Shown here piece after piece: positions 1-11,267 of a DNA stretch of 64,000 nucleotides. Both the position numbers and the translations under genes were made by a program. Below the pieces are notes generated by a model. That model was given only the letters and a program-made list of their open reading frames with translations, was not told the DNA's origin and made no database searches. Origin of the DNA: Paratrimastix pyriformis (Eukaryota > Preaxostyla > Paratrimastigidae); the NCBI GenBank assembly GCA_027972325.1, contig JAPMOS010000128.1, forward strand, positions 31,001 through 95,000. The letters run 5' to 3'. Every line of letters begins with the position of its first letter. Position 1 is the stretch's first letter.

Positions 1-2063
1 CGACCGCCAATGCCATGGCGGCTTTACTGGGCCCATGCAAGACCCTCGTCAAGTTGTCCTTCCCCAATGAGTCCGAATCCCTTCTGCAGGAGGATGCGCC
101 GCTCCTGTTTGGGTGTGGCGCCACCGCGGCCGCCTGCGCCGCCTGGGTGGATGAGGCCTTCGCCGGCCATGGCCGGCTCACCTCGCTGCGACTGCCTCGA
201 GAGCCGTTCCTTCCTGCCCTCGGGCGCATCCTGGGCCACCTGCCCGGGCTGGTGGAGCTGCACATCATGTACCCCCCGTTCGGCGGCTTCGCAGCCAGCT
301 TCGACAGAGCGCCTGCGCCAGACGTTCTTCGAATCACATCTACCCTACGCGGCTCGATGCCGCCAGCCCTGCGCGTACTCCGGCTTGACTTCCCCGTGCT
401 TGGCCAGGCCCTTGAGGATCTTGTGGCTGCCCTGGCGCCCTGCGCGGGGACCCTCGAGGAGCTCGACGTCGCTCGGTGCGAGTTGGGGGAGGTCCAGGAT
501 TTTCTCGGCCGCTTTCCGTCCATCAGCCGGCTCACACTGGGGCCCATCGTGGTCGGCGACCTGCAGCCCGTGGCAGCCCGGTTGACTCAGCTGACCGTCC
601 GCGACCTGTTTGACAGGAAGCTGCTCGCTCTGCCGAATGGCGGCGGCCTACTGGAGTCTCTCAAAGTCGACTTCTGTTCGGGTCAGAAGGCCGTCGCCTG
701 CCTCCTGCCACCCAACCAGGACACCCTACGGCACATTGCGTTGGGCTCGCCGTGGGAGGACGAGGCGGCAGTGGATCTGCTGTCATCCCTGCCCCACCTG
801 ACCAGCCTGGAGCTCGATCTGGGGCCGACCGGCTTTATCCCCCCAAACTCGCTGCTGAACCGTCTTGAGCATCTCGCTTTGTCTGCCAAACCGAAAGTCT
901 TCGATTCGATCGGCATCACCAGCGAGCGCCTCCGGTCGCTGTGCCTCCACCTGACCATAGGACCTTCGGCCACCGTGACCCTGGACTGCCCCGCCCTGGA
1001 GACCATCACCGGCCTGCCGCGGGAGGAGGGTGACGAGCCGTACGATCTGGAATGTCCCCGGCTGAGTTCCGTCCAGGGGTACGATCTGGTCCTGGAATGC
1101 CCCCGGCTGCGCTCCGTCCAGGGGCTCCCAGCGACCGCGAACGTGCTACTGCCCCCAGTCATGCCCGACCTGGTGATGGTCGAAGCAGCAGCGGAGGAGC
1201 CCGGCCGCGAGCCCCCCTGGCTGCCCACGCTGCTGGCCGCGGCACCCCGCCTACGCGAGGCGCGGCTGGACCGGGTGTATCTCGGCTCCGGGGAACTCTG
1301 GCCCGGCTGCTTGCCTCACGCACCTTGACCCACCTTCAAATCAGGCTGGGGACGGGGCGCTTCCACCCTCGAGCATCCTGAAGGAGGGGCAGCTGCTCTT
1401 GCCTGCCCAGCTGACGCATGCCGACATCACGATGCCCATGTGCGGGAGCTGGGCGCAGCAGATTGTGGCCTGGGGTTGCGCAGCCTCCGCTTGCATGGCT
1501 TGGCTGACTCATTACGGGTGACTGTCATCTGCCCGGCCCTGACCTCCCTCACCATCGACCTGGGCGGCCGTGTGGCCTTTGTGGTGGCTCAGGGGACCCC
1601 TCGTTTCTTCATGCTCGACGGCTGCGATGAGGCGGTGGGCCCCAGCCTTGTGGCCTTCCTCTCCTCCACGGGCGGGGCGGCGGCTCGCCTGCGCCGCGTG
1701 GCTCTTCGACGGATCGAGACGGGTCCATGCTGGCCCCAAATCATGGCGGCCCTGGCGGGATTGCCCCTGCTGGCCAGCCTGGTTCTCACGAACACTGGCT
1801 CCCCCGCCGCCACTGTCGTTCCATTCTCGCTGTCCAGCCCCTCCTTGCGGCACCTGTGCATCCGCTTTCTCCAAGTCTCCGCGCTGGAGCTCAACTGCCC
1901 CCTGCTGGAGGAGCTCTGGGCCTCCTTCGAAGACATCCGCCGATTCGCCCTGATCGGGCCTGCCCCCAGACAGGGCACCATGCGCCGCATTGGGCACAGC
2001 CGTTCTGTCACCTGGGCCGCGCAGATGGAGCGACTGTTCCCCGGGGCCACCGTTGAGCGGTGA
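1..2063 (+). pseudogene. F-box-like/LRR protein, array copy 1 (5' truncated by window, frameshifted)
   Basis: The 5' end lies outside the window. The frame from 15 encodes degenerate leucine-rich repeats such as LPGLVELHI, LRVLRLDF and LTSLELDLG. It is lost near 1285, where a G run is one base shorter than in copy 2, and again near 1350; the last part (from about 1440) continues in another frame to TGA at 2061-2063. Compared with intact copy 4, all disruptions are one-base changes in G or C runs. They may be assembly errors that short reads could not correct in a repeat, rather than true decay. The family is probably a substrate adaptor (F-box followed by LRRs), but no partner is visible. Confidence 0.8.
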
Positions 2064-2612
2064 CACAAGAGACCCAGGCCCCGACCCGCCCCCTACCCAC
2101 TCCTTCCCTCCTCCGCATCGTTGAGGACTTTCTCATCGCTTTTTTTTCACTTGGGACCCTTGTAAATGAAACCGGTACTTTTGGCTCTCCCTCGTGGCCA
2201 ATTCGGGTCGGGAGGTCCGCCCCACAAATCACCCGCCCGGAGAGGGAGAGGCTGTGTTATCGAGGCATTGCGCAGGACGTCATCAGTCTCTCGCTTTCCC
2301 TCCTGTACCAAAAATTTTGCCGTTCATCCCAATACGCCGCGCGTTCTGGGGGGGGGGGGGGGGGGGGGGTGGTTCGTCCAATAATTCATGATAAACGTGT
2401 TGGCCCGGGAATAGGATCAAAAGCCGGAGAGAACACAGAGGCACCACCGACGACCACCACACCGCTTTGGCCAAACGGACTCGCCGGAATTCAACCGCCT
2501 CGCTCGGTGGGCTCGGGCAGCCTGGCCCTGACCCGGACAGGAACCAATTTGCCCTCTTTGCGCCGGCTCGGTCTGAAGGTCCTGGGGGAAGAGCGATCCT
2601 GCCGGAAGGATA
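2064..2612. other. Spacer between array copies 1 and 2
   Basis: No gene seen. The spacer holds a T run, a G run of more than 20 bases (about 2346-2369) and the 5' flank of copy 2. The same spacer recurs at 4978-5525 and 7883-8418 with small indels, and a diverged form lies at 10,934-11,267. About 110 bp next to the gene start is also carried by the inverted copy at 31,009-31,119, so the promoter is probably within or upstream of that shared stretch. Confidence 0.7.
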
Positions 2613-4977
2613 ATGGAGGACTCGAAGGTCTGCTCCGCTCTTCGTTTGCCTCTTCTCGTTAAAACGCTTGCAATCCCAGAGAGCACGGGCAGGAGATGCA
2701 ACCGAGCAAGAAGCGGATCATCACTTTCTTGAACATGCTCCGTCCGAACTCCTGCGTGCCATCGTCGAGGCCTCCGATTGGGCTCTTCGCACATACGCGG
2801 CACTAATTGGCCTTTCGCAACGCACCCGCGCTCGCCTGCTCGGCACCCTCCGTGAGATGTCATTTGAGAACCCCGATCATGTCGACCCGTATGAGCGCGG
2901 GACTCTCGCCTCACCCCGACCGCCAATGCCATGGCGGCTTTACTGGGCCCATGCAAGACCCTCGTCAAGTTGTCCTTCCCCAATGAGTCCGAATCCCTTC
3001 TGCAGGAGGATGCGCCGCTCCTGTTTGGGTGTGGCGCCACCGCGGCCGCCTGCGCCGCCTGGGTGGATGAGGCCTTCGCCGGCCATGGCCGGCTCACCTC
3101 GCTGCGACTGCCTCGAGAGCCGTTCCTTCCTGCCCTCGGGCGCATCCTGGGCCACCTGCCCGGGCTGGTGGAGCTGCACATCATGTACCCCCCGTTCGGC
3201 GGCTTCGCAGCCAGCTTCGACAGAGCGCCTGCGCCAGACGTTCTTCGAATCACATCTACCCTACGCGGCTCGATGCCGCCAGCCCTGCGCGTACTCCGGC
3301 TTGACTTCCCCGTGCTTGGCCAGGCCCTTGAGGATCTTGTGGCTGCCCTGGCGCCCTGCGCGGGGACCCTCGAGGAGCTCGACGTCGCTCGGTGCGAGTT
3401 GGGGGAGGTCCAGGATTTTCTCGGCCGCTTTCCGTCCATCAGCCGGCTCACACTGGGGCCCATCGTGGTCGGCGACCTGCAGCCCGTGGCAGCCCGGTTG
3501 ACTCAGCTGACCGTCCGCGACCTGTTTGACAGGAAGCTGCTCGCTCTGCCGAATGGCGGCGGCCTACTGGAGTCTCTCAAAGTCGACTTCTGTTCGGGTC
3601 AGAAGGCCGTCGCCTGCCTCCTGCCACCCAACCAGGACACCCTACGGCACATTGCGTTGGGCTCGCCGTGGGAGGACGAGGCGGCAGTGGATCTGCTGTC
3701 ATCCCTGCCCCACCTGACCAGCCTGGAGCTCGATCTGGGGCCGACCGGCTTTATCCCCCCAAACTCGCTGCTGAACCGTCTTGAGCATCTCGCTTTGTCT
3801 GCCAAACCGAAAGTCTTCGATTCGATCGGCATCACCAGCGAGCGCCTCCGGTCGCTGTGCCTCCACCTGACCATAGGACCTTCGGCCACCGTGACCCTGG
3901 ACTGCCCCGCCCTGGAGACCATCACCGGCCTGCCGCGGGAGGAGGGTGACGAGCCGTACGATCTGGAATGTCCCCGGCTGAGTTCCGTCCAGGGTACGAT
4001 CTGGTCCTGGAATGCCCCCGGCTGCGCTCCGTCCAGGGGCTCCCAGCGACCGCGAACGTGCTACTGCCCCCAGTCATGCCCGACCTGGTGATGGTCGAAG
4101 CAGCAGCGGAGGAGCCCGGCCGCGAGCCCCCCTGGCTGCCCACGCTGCTGGCCGCGGCACCCCGCCTACGCGAGGCGCGGCTGGACCGGGTGTATCTCGG
4201 CTCCGGGGGAACTCTGGCCCGGCTGCTTGCCTCACGCACCTTGACCCACCTTCAAATCAGGCTGGGGACGGGGCGCTTCCACCCTCGAGCATCCTGAAGG
4301 AGGGGCAGCTGCTCTTGCCTGCCCAGCTGACGCATGCCGACATCACGATGCCCATGTGCGGGAGCTGGGCGCAGCAGATTGTGGCCCGGGGGTTGCGCAG
4401 CCTCCGCTTGCATGGCTTGGCTGACTCATTACGGGTGACTGTCATCTGCCCGGCCCTGACCTCCCTCACCATCGACCTGGGCGGCCGTGTGGCCTTTGTG
4501 GTGGCTCAGGGGACCCCTCGTTTCTTCATGCTCGACGGCTGCGATGAGGCGGTGGGCCCCAGCCTTGTGGCCTTCCTCTCCTCCACGGGCGGGGCGGCGG
4601 CTCGCCTGCGCCGCGTGGCTCTTCGACGGATCGAGACGGGTCCATGCTGGCCCCAAATCATGGCGGCCCTGGCGGGATTGCCCCTGCTGGCCAGCCTGGT
4701 TCTCACGAACACTGGCTCCCCCGCCGCCACTGTCGTTCCATTCTCGCTGTCCAGCCCTCCTTGCGGCACCTGTGCATCCGCTTTCTCCAAGTCTCCGCGC
4801 TGGAGCTCAACTGCCCCTGCTGGAGGAGCTCTGGGCCTCCTTCGAAGACATCCGCCGATTCGCCCTGATCGGGCCTGCCCCAGACAGGGCACCATGCGCC
4901 GCATTGGGCACAGCCGTTCTGTCACCTGGGCCGCGCAGATGGAGCGACTGTTCCCCGGGGCCACCGTTGAGCGGTGA
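2613..4977 (+). pseudogene. F-box-like/LRR protein, array copy 2 (frameshifted)
   Basis: Proposed structure: a 15-nt first exon (2613-2627, reading MEDSK), a 52-nt intron with donor GTCTG (2628-2679), then one long exon from 2680. The start is chosen because the same tiny exon plus GTCTG intron is conserved in copies 3-5 and in the inverted copy. The N-terminal APSELLRAIVEASDWALR segment is F-box-like. The frame breaks near 2910 (one C lost in CTCGCCCTC), near 3994 (one G lost) and again downstream; the stop is TGA at 4975-4977. All breaks lie at homopolymers, so this may be a functional gene with assembly errors. Confidence 0.8.
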
Positions 4978-5525
4978 CACAAGAGACCCAGGCCCCGACC
5001 CGCCCCCTACCCACTCCTTCCCTCCTCCGCATCGTTGAGGACTTTCTCATCGCTTTTTTTTTTTCACTTGGGACCCTTGTAAATGAAACCGGTACTTTTG
5101 GCTCTCCCTCGTGGCCAATTCGGGTCGGGAGGTCCGCCCCACAAATCACCCGCCCGGAGAGGGAGAGGCTGTGTTATCGAGGCATTGCGCAGGACGTCAT
5201 CAGTCTCGCTTTCCTCCTGTACCAAAAATTTTGCCGTTCATCCCAATACGCCGCGCGTTCTGGGGGGGGGGGGGGGGGGGGGTGGTTCGTCCAATAATTC
5301 ATGATAAACGTGTTGGCCCGGGAATAGGATCAAAAGCCGGAGAGAACACAGAGGCACCACCGACGACCACCACACCGCTTTGGCCAAACGGACTCGCCGG
5401 AATTCAACCGCCTCGCTCGGTGGGCTCGGGCAGCCTGGCCCTGACCCGGACAGGAACCAATTTGCCCTCTTTGCGCCGGCTCGGTCTGAAGGTCCTGGGG
5501 GAAGAGCGATCCTGCCGGAAGGATA

Positions 5526-7882
5526 ATGGAGGACTCGAAGGTCTGCTCCGCTCTTCGTTTGCCTCTTCTCGTTAAAACGCTTGCAATCCCAGAGAGCACG
5601 GGCAGGAGATGCAACCGAGCAAGAAGCGGATCATCACTTTCTTGAACATGTTCCGTCCGAACTCCTGCGTGCCATCGTCGAGGCCTCCGATTGGGCTCTT
5701 CGCACATACGCGGCACTAATTGGCCTTTCGCAACGCACCCGCGCTCGCCTGCTCGGCACCCTCCGTGAGATGTCATTTGAGAACCCCGATCATGTCGACC
5801 CGTATGAGCGCGGGACTCGCCTCACCCCGACCGCCAATGCCATGGCGGCTTTACTGGGCCCATGCAAGACCCTCGTCAAGTTGTCCTTCCCCAATGAGTC
5901 CGAATCCCTTCTGCAGGAGGATGCGCCGCTCCTGTTTGGGTGTGGCGCCACCGCGGCCGCCTGCGCCGCCTGGGTGGATGAGGCCTTCGCCGGCCATGGC
6001 CGGCTCACCTCGCTGCGACTGCCTCGAGAGCCGTTCCTTCCTGCCCTCGGGCGCATCCTGGGCCACCTGCCCGGGCTGGTGGAGCTGCACATCATGTACC
6101 CCCCGTTCGGCGGCTTCGCAGCCAGCTTCGACAGAGCGCCTGCGCCAGACGTTCTTCGAATCACATCTACCCTACGCGGCTCGATGCCGCCAGCCCTGCG
6201 CGTACTCCGGCTTGACTTCCCGTGCTTGGCCAGGCCCTTGAGGATCTTGTGGCTGCCCTGGCGCCCTGCGCGGGGACCCTCGAGGAGCTCGACGTCGCTC
6301 GGTGCGAGTTGGGGGAGGTCCAGGATTTTCTCGGCCGCTTTCCGTCCATCAGCCGGCTCACACTGGGGCCCATCGTGGTCGGCGACCTGCAGCCCGTGGC
6401 AGCCCGGTTGACTCAGCTGACCGTCCGCGACCTGTTTGACAGGAAGCTGCTCGCTCTGCCGAATGGCGGCGGCCTACTGGAGTCTCTCAAAGTCGACTTC
6501 TGTTCGGGTCAGAAGGCCGTCGCCTGCCTCCTGCCACCCAACCAGGACACCCTACGGCACATTGCGTTGGGCTCGCCGTGGGAGGACGAGGCGGCAGTGG
6601 ATCTGCTGTCATCCCTGCCCCACCTGACCAGCCTGGAGCTCGATCTGGGGCCGACCGGCTTTATCCCCCCAAACTCGCTGCTGAACCGTCTTGAGCATCT
6701 CGCTTTGTCTGCCAAACCGAAAGTCTTCGATTCGATCGGCATCACCAGCGAGCGCCTCCGGTCGCTGTGCCTCCACCTGACCATAGGACCTTCGGCCACC
6801 GTGACCCTGGACTGCCCCGCCCTGGAGACCATCACCGGCCTGCCGCGGGAGGAGGGTGACGAGCCGTACGATCTGGAATGTCCCCGGCTGAGTTCCGTCC
6901 AGGGTACGATCTGGTCCTGGAATGCCCCCGGCTGCGCTCCGTCCAGGGGCTCCCAGCGACCGCGAACGTGCTACTGCCCCCAGTCATGCCCGACCTGGTG
7001 ATGGTCGAAGCAGCAGCGGAGGAGCCCGGCCGCGAGCCCCCCTGGCTGCCCACGCTGCTGGCCGCGGCACCCCGCCTACGCGAGGCGCGGCTGGACCGGG
7101 TGTATCTCGGCTCCGGGGGAACTCTGGCCCGGCTGCTTGCCTCACGCACCTTGACCCACCTTCAAATCAGGGTTGGGGGACGGGGCGCTTCCACCCTCGA
7201 GCATCCTGAAGGAGGGCAGCTGCTCTTGCCTGCCCAGCTGACGCATGCCGACATCACGATGCCCATGTGCGGGAGCTGGGCGCAGCAGATTGTGGCCTGG
7301 GGTTGCGCAGCCTCCGCTTGCATGGCTTGGCTGACTCATTACGGGTGACTGTCATCTGCCCGGCCCTGACCTCCCTCACCATCGACCTGGGCGGCCGGCC
7401 TTTGTGGTGGCTCAGGGGACCCCTCGTTTCTTCATGCTCGACGGCTGCGATGAGGCGGTGGGCCCCAGCCTTGTGGCCTTCCTCTCCTCCACGGGCGGGG
7501 CGGCGGCTCGCCTGCGCCGCGTGGCTCTTCGACGGATCGAGACGGGTCCATGCTGGCCCCAAATCATGGCGGCCCTGGCGGGTTTGCCCCTGCTGGCCAG
7601 CCTGGTTCTCACGAACACTGGCTCCCCGCCGCCACTGTCGTTCCATTCTCGCTGTCCAGCCCTCCTTGCGGCACCTGTGCATCCGCTTTCTCCAAGTCTC
7701 CGCGCTGGAGCTCAACTGCCCCTGCTGGAGGAGCTCTGGGCCTCCTTCAAAGACATCCGCCGATTCGCCCTGATCGGGCCTGCCCCAGACAGGCACCATG
7801 CGCCGCATTGGGCACAGCCGTTCTGTCACCTGGGCCGCGCAGATGGAGCGACTGTTCCCCCGGGGCCACCGTTGAGCGGTGA
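5526..7882 (+). pseudogene. F-box-like/LRR protein, array copy 3 (frameshifted)
   Basis: Same layout as copy 2: ATG at 5526, intron 5541-5592, second exon from 5593. A three-base deletion near 5817 keeps the frame, but one C is missing near 6218 in the CTTCCCCGTG motif, and more one-base indels accumulate after 6,900 and through the 3' flank. It is the most degraded of the near-identical units. Either it is decaying or the consensus is poorest in the middle of the array. Confidence 0.78.
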
Positions 7883-8418
7883 CACAAGAGACCCAGGCCC
7901 CCGACCCGCCCCCCTACCCACTCCTTCCTCCTCCGCATCAAGTTGAGGACTTTCATCGCTTTTTTCACTTGGGACCCTTGTAAATGAAACCGGTACTTTG
8001 GCTCTCCTCGTGGCCAATTCGGGTCGGGAGGCCCCCACAAATCACCCGCCCGGAGAGGGAGAGGCTGTGTTATCGAGGCATTGCGCAGGACGTCATCAGT
8101 CTCGCTTTCCCTCCTGTACCAAAATTTTGCCGTTCATCCCAATACGCCGCGCGTTCTGGGGGGGGGGGGGGGGGGGGTGGTTCGTCCAATAATTCATGAT
8201 AAACGTTGGCCCGGAAGGGATCGTGCCGGAGAGAACACAGAGGTAATCTCACCGACGACCACCACACCGCTTTTGGCCAAACGGACTCGCCGGAATTCAA
8301 CCGCCTCGCTCGGTGGGCTCGGGCAGCCTGGCCCTGACCCGGACAGGAACCAATTTGCCCTCTTTGCGCCGGCTCGGTCTGAAGGTCCTGGGGGAAGAGC
8401 GATCCTGCCGGAAGGATA

Positions 8419-10933
8419 ATGGAGGACTCGAAGGTCTGCTCCGCTCTTCGTTTGCCTCTTCTCGTTAAAACGCTTGCAATCCCAGAGAGCACGGGCAGGA
8501 GATGCAACCGAGCAAGAAGCGGATCATCACTTTCTTGAACATGCTCCGTCCGAACTCCTGCGTGCCATCGTCGAGGCCTCCGATTGGGCTCTTCGCACAT
8601 ACGCGGCACTAATTGGCCTTTCGCAACGCACCCGCGCTCGCCTGCTCGGCACCCTCCGTGAGATGTCATTTGAGAACCCCGATCATGTCGACCCGTATGA
8701 GCGCTGGACTCTCGCCCTCACCCCGACCGCCAATGCCATGGCGGCTTTACTGGGCCCATGCAAGGACCTCGTCAAGTTGTCCTTCCCCAATGAGTCACCC
8801 CTTCCGCAGGAGGATGCGCCGCTCCTGTTTGGGTGCGGCGCCGCCACCGAGGCCGCCTGCGCCGCCTGGGTGGATGAGGCCTTCGCCGGCCATGGCCGGC
8901 TCACCTCGTTGCGACTTCCTCGGGAGCCGTTCCTTCCTGCCCTCGGGCGCATCCTGGGCCACCTGCCCGGGCTGGTGGAGCTGCACATTATGTACCCCCT
9001 GTTCGGCGGCTTCGCAGCCGGCTCCGGCAGAGCGCCTGCGCCAGACGTTCTTCGAATCACATCTACCCTACGCGGCTCAATGCCGCCAGCCCTGCGCGTA
9101 CTCCGGCTTGACTTCCCCGTGCTTGGCCAGGCCCTTGAGGATCTTGTGGCTGCCCTGGCGCCCTGCGCGGGGACCCTCGAGGAACTCGACGTCGCTCGGT
9201 GCGAGCTGGGGGAGGGCGCCGAGGTCCAGGATTTTCTCGGCCGCTTTCCGTCCATCAGCCGGCTCACACTGGGGCCCATCGTGGTCGGCGACCTGCAGCC
9301 CGTGGCAGCCCGGTTGACCCAACTAACTGTGAGCCACCTGCTTGACGGCATCGCCACCGAGAGGCTGCTCGCTCTGACGAATGGCGCCGGCCGACTGGAG
9401 TCTCTCAAAGTCGACTTCTGTTTGGGTCAGAAGGCCGTCGCCTGCCTCTTGCCGCCCAATCAGGACACCCTGCGGCACATTGCGTTGGGCTCGCCGTGGG
9501 AGGTCGGCTCGGCAGTGGACCTGCTGTCATCCCTGCCCCACCTGACCAGCCTGGCGCTCGATCTGGGGCCGACACCCACCGGATTTTTCTGCGACATCCC
9601 CCCAAACTCGCTGCTGAACCGCCTTGAGCACCTCTCCTTGTCCGCCGAGCCGGACGCAAGATTTGATATGATCGATATCACCAGCGAGCGCCTCCGGTCG
9701 CTGTGCCTCCACTTGACCGTGGGACATTCGGCCACCGTGATCCTGGACTGTCCCGCCCTGGAGACTATCACCGGCCTCCCGCAGGAGGAAGAGTCCGAGT
9801 CCGGGGATGAGAATGACGAATCGCGTGAGGAGGGTGACGAATCCGAGTCGCGGGATGAGGATGACGAATCCGGGTGGCGAGATGACGACTCTGAGTCGCC
9901 GGAGGATGATGATGACGAGTCCGAGTCGCGGGATGAGGGTGACGAGCCGTACGATCTGGTCCTGGAATGCCCCCGGCTGCGCTCCGTCCAGGGGCTCCCA
10001 TCGGCCGCGAACGTGGAACTGCCCCCATTCATGCCCGACCTGGTGATGGTCGAAGCAGCAGAGGCGCCCGACCGCGAGCCCGCCTGGCTGCCCCAGCTGC
10101 TGGCCGTGGCACCCCGCCTCCGCGAGGCGCGGCTGAAGCGGGTGTGCCTCGGCTCCGGGGAGACTCTGGCCCGGCTGCTTGCTTCACGCACCTTGACCCA
10201 CCTTCAAATCACGCTGGGGGAAGCGCTTCCACCCTCGAGCATCCTGAAGGAGGGGAAGCTGGTCCTGCCTGCCCAGCTGACGCATGCCGACATCAAGATG
10301 CCCGCGGGCGGGAGCTTGGCACAGCAGATCGTGGCCCAGGGGTTGCGCAGCCTCCGCCTGCATGGTGACTCGGCCGTCTCCTCACGGGTGACCATCATCT
10401 GCCCCGCCCTGACCACCCTAACCATCGACCTGGGCGGCCGCGTGGCCTTTGTGGTGGCTCAGGGGACCCCTCGTTTCTTCATGCTCGGGTGCTGCGATGA
10501 GGCGGTGGGCTCCAGCCTGGTGGCCTTCCTCTCCTCCACGGGCGGGGCAGCGGCTCGTCTGCGCCGCGTGGTTCTTCGGCAAATCGAGCCGGGCTCACAC
10601 TGGCCCCAAATCATGGCGGCCCTGGCGGGGCTGCCCCTGCTGGCCAGCCTGGTTCTCGCGGGCACCGAGTCCCCCACCGCCGCCGACGTTCCAGTCTCGC
10701 TGTCCAGCCCCTCCTTGCGGCACCTGTGCATCCGCTATCTCCAAGTCTTCGCGCTGGAGCTCAACTGCCCCCTGCTGGAGGAGCTCTGGGCCCCCTTCGA
10801 GCACATCCGTCGGTTTGACCTGACTGGGCCTGCCCCCAGACAGGGCACCATGCGCCACGTTGGGCACATCCGTCCCGGTACCTGGGCCGAGCAGATGGAG
10901 CGACTGTTCCCTGGGGCCATCGTTGAGAGGTGA
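8419..10933 (+). CDS. F-box-like/leucine-rich-repeat protein, array copy 4 (intact)
   Basis: Exon 1 is 8419-8433 (MEDSK), the intron is 8434-8485 (GTCTG donor, CCCAG acceptor) and exon 2 is 8486-10933. The total is 2,463 nt, or 820 residues, without interruption. Residues ~20-75 are F-box-like, followed by many irregular LRRs (LPGLVELHIM, LRVLRLDF, LRSLCLHLT, LRHLCIRYL). Around 9,788-9,945 it carries an Asp/Glu/Ser-rich acidic insertion absent from copies 1-3. An F-box plus LRR layout suggests a substrate receptor of an SCF-type ubiquitin ligase; this is inference from architecture. The intact frame shows the family is coding. Confidence 0.85.
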
Positions 10934-11267
10934 CCCGGCCACCATCATCATCCGTCTGTTTTCGAGGGTTGCGCAGACGTCATCATCATTCTCCCCAGTC
11001 TCTCGCTTCCCTCCTGAACAAGAGATTTTCGCAGTTCATCTCAATCCGCCGCACGTTCTGGGGGGGGGGGGGGGGAGGGGGTACATTCGATCCTCCTATA
11101 TAATTCAAGATGAAAGTGTTGGCCCGAATCGGAGGAAAAATCTTTGTGAACTCTTCTCGATTGCGGTTTTAGTTCGCCTCTAGCCTCCTACATTTTCCGG
11201 ATTGGGAGGTCGTCCTGGGGGGAGAGCGAAGCTGTAGCCGGAATGTTGACGCGCCCTCGTCTCACCG
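10934..11267. other. Spacer between array copies 4 and 5
   Basis: No gene seen. A G-rich run (about 11,060-11,081) and short stretches similar to the other array spacers show common ancestry, but the sequence has diverged. Confidence 0.6.

Larger units (their letters stand above)
1..10933 (+). repeat. Tandem array of ~2.9 kb gene-plus-spacer units
   Basis: Four head-to-tail copies of the same F-box/LRR gene and its spacer. The shared motif MAALLGPC begins at about 15, 2931, 5841 and 8738, giving a period of about 2.9 kb. The first three units are nearly identical in gene and spacer, including a long G run in each spacer (near 2346, 5263 and 8158). The fourth unit is identical at its 5' end and diverges through the gene body. 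A fifth, more diverged gene follows at 11,268. The array continues left beyond the window. Confidence 0.95.

Noticed and set aside
24-263. Minus-strand ORFs repeated opposite each LRR array copy (for example 24-263, 2940-3179, 5851-6090)
   Set aside because: They mirror the coding strand of high-GC LRR genes and are copied only because the array is copied; the sense frame shows family conservation.
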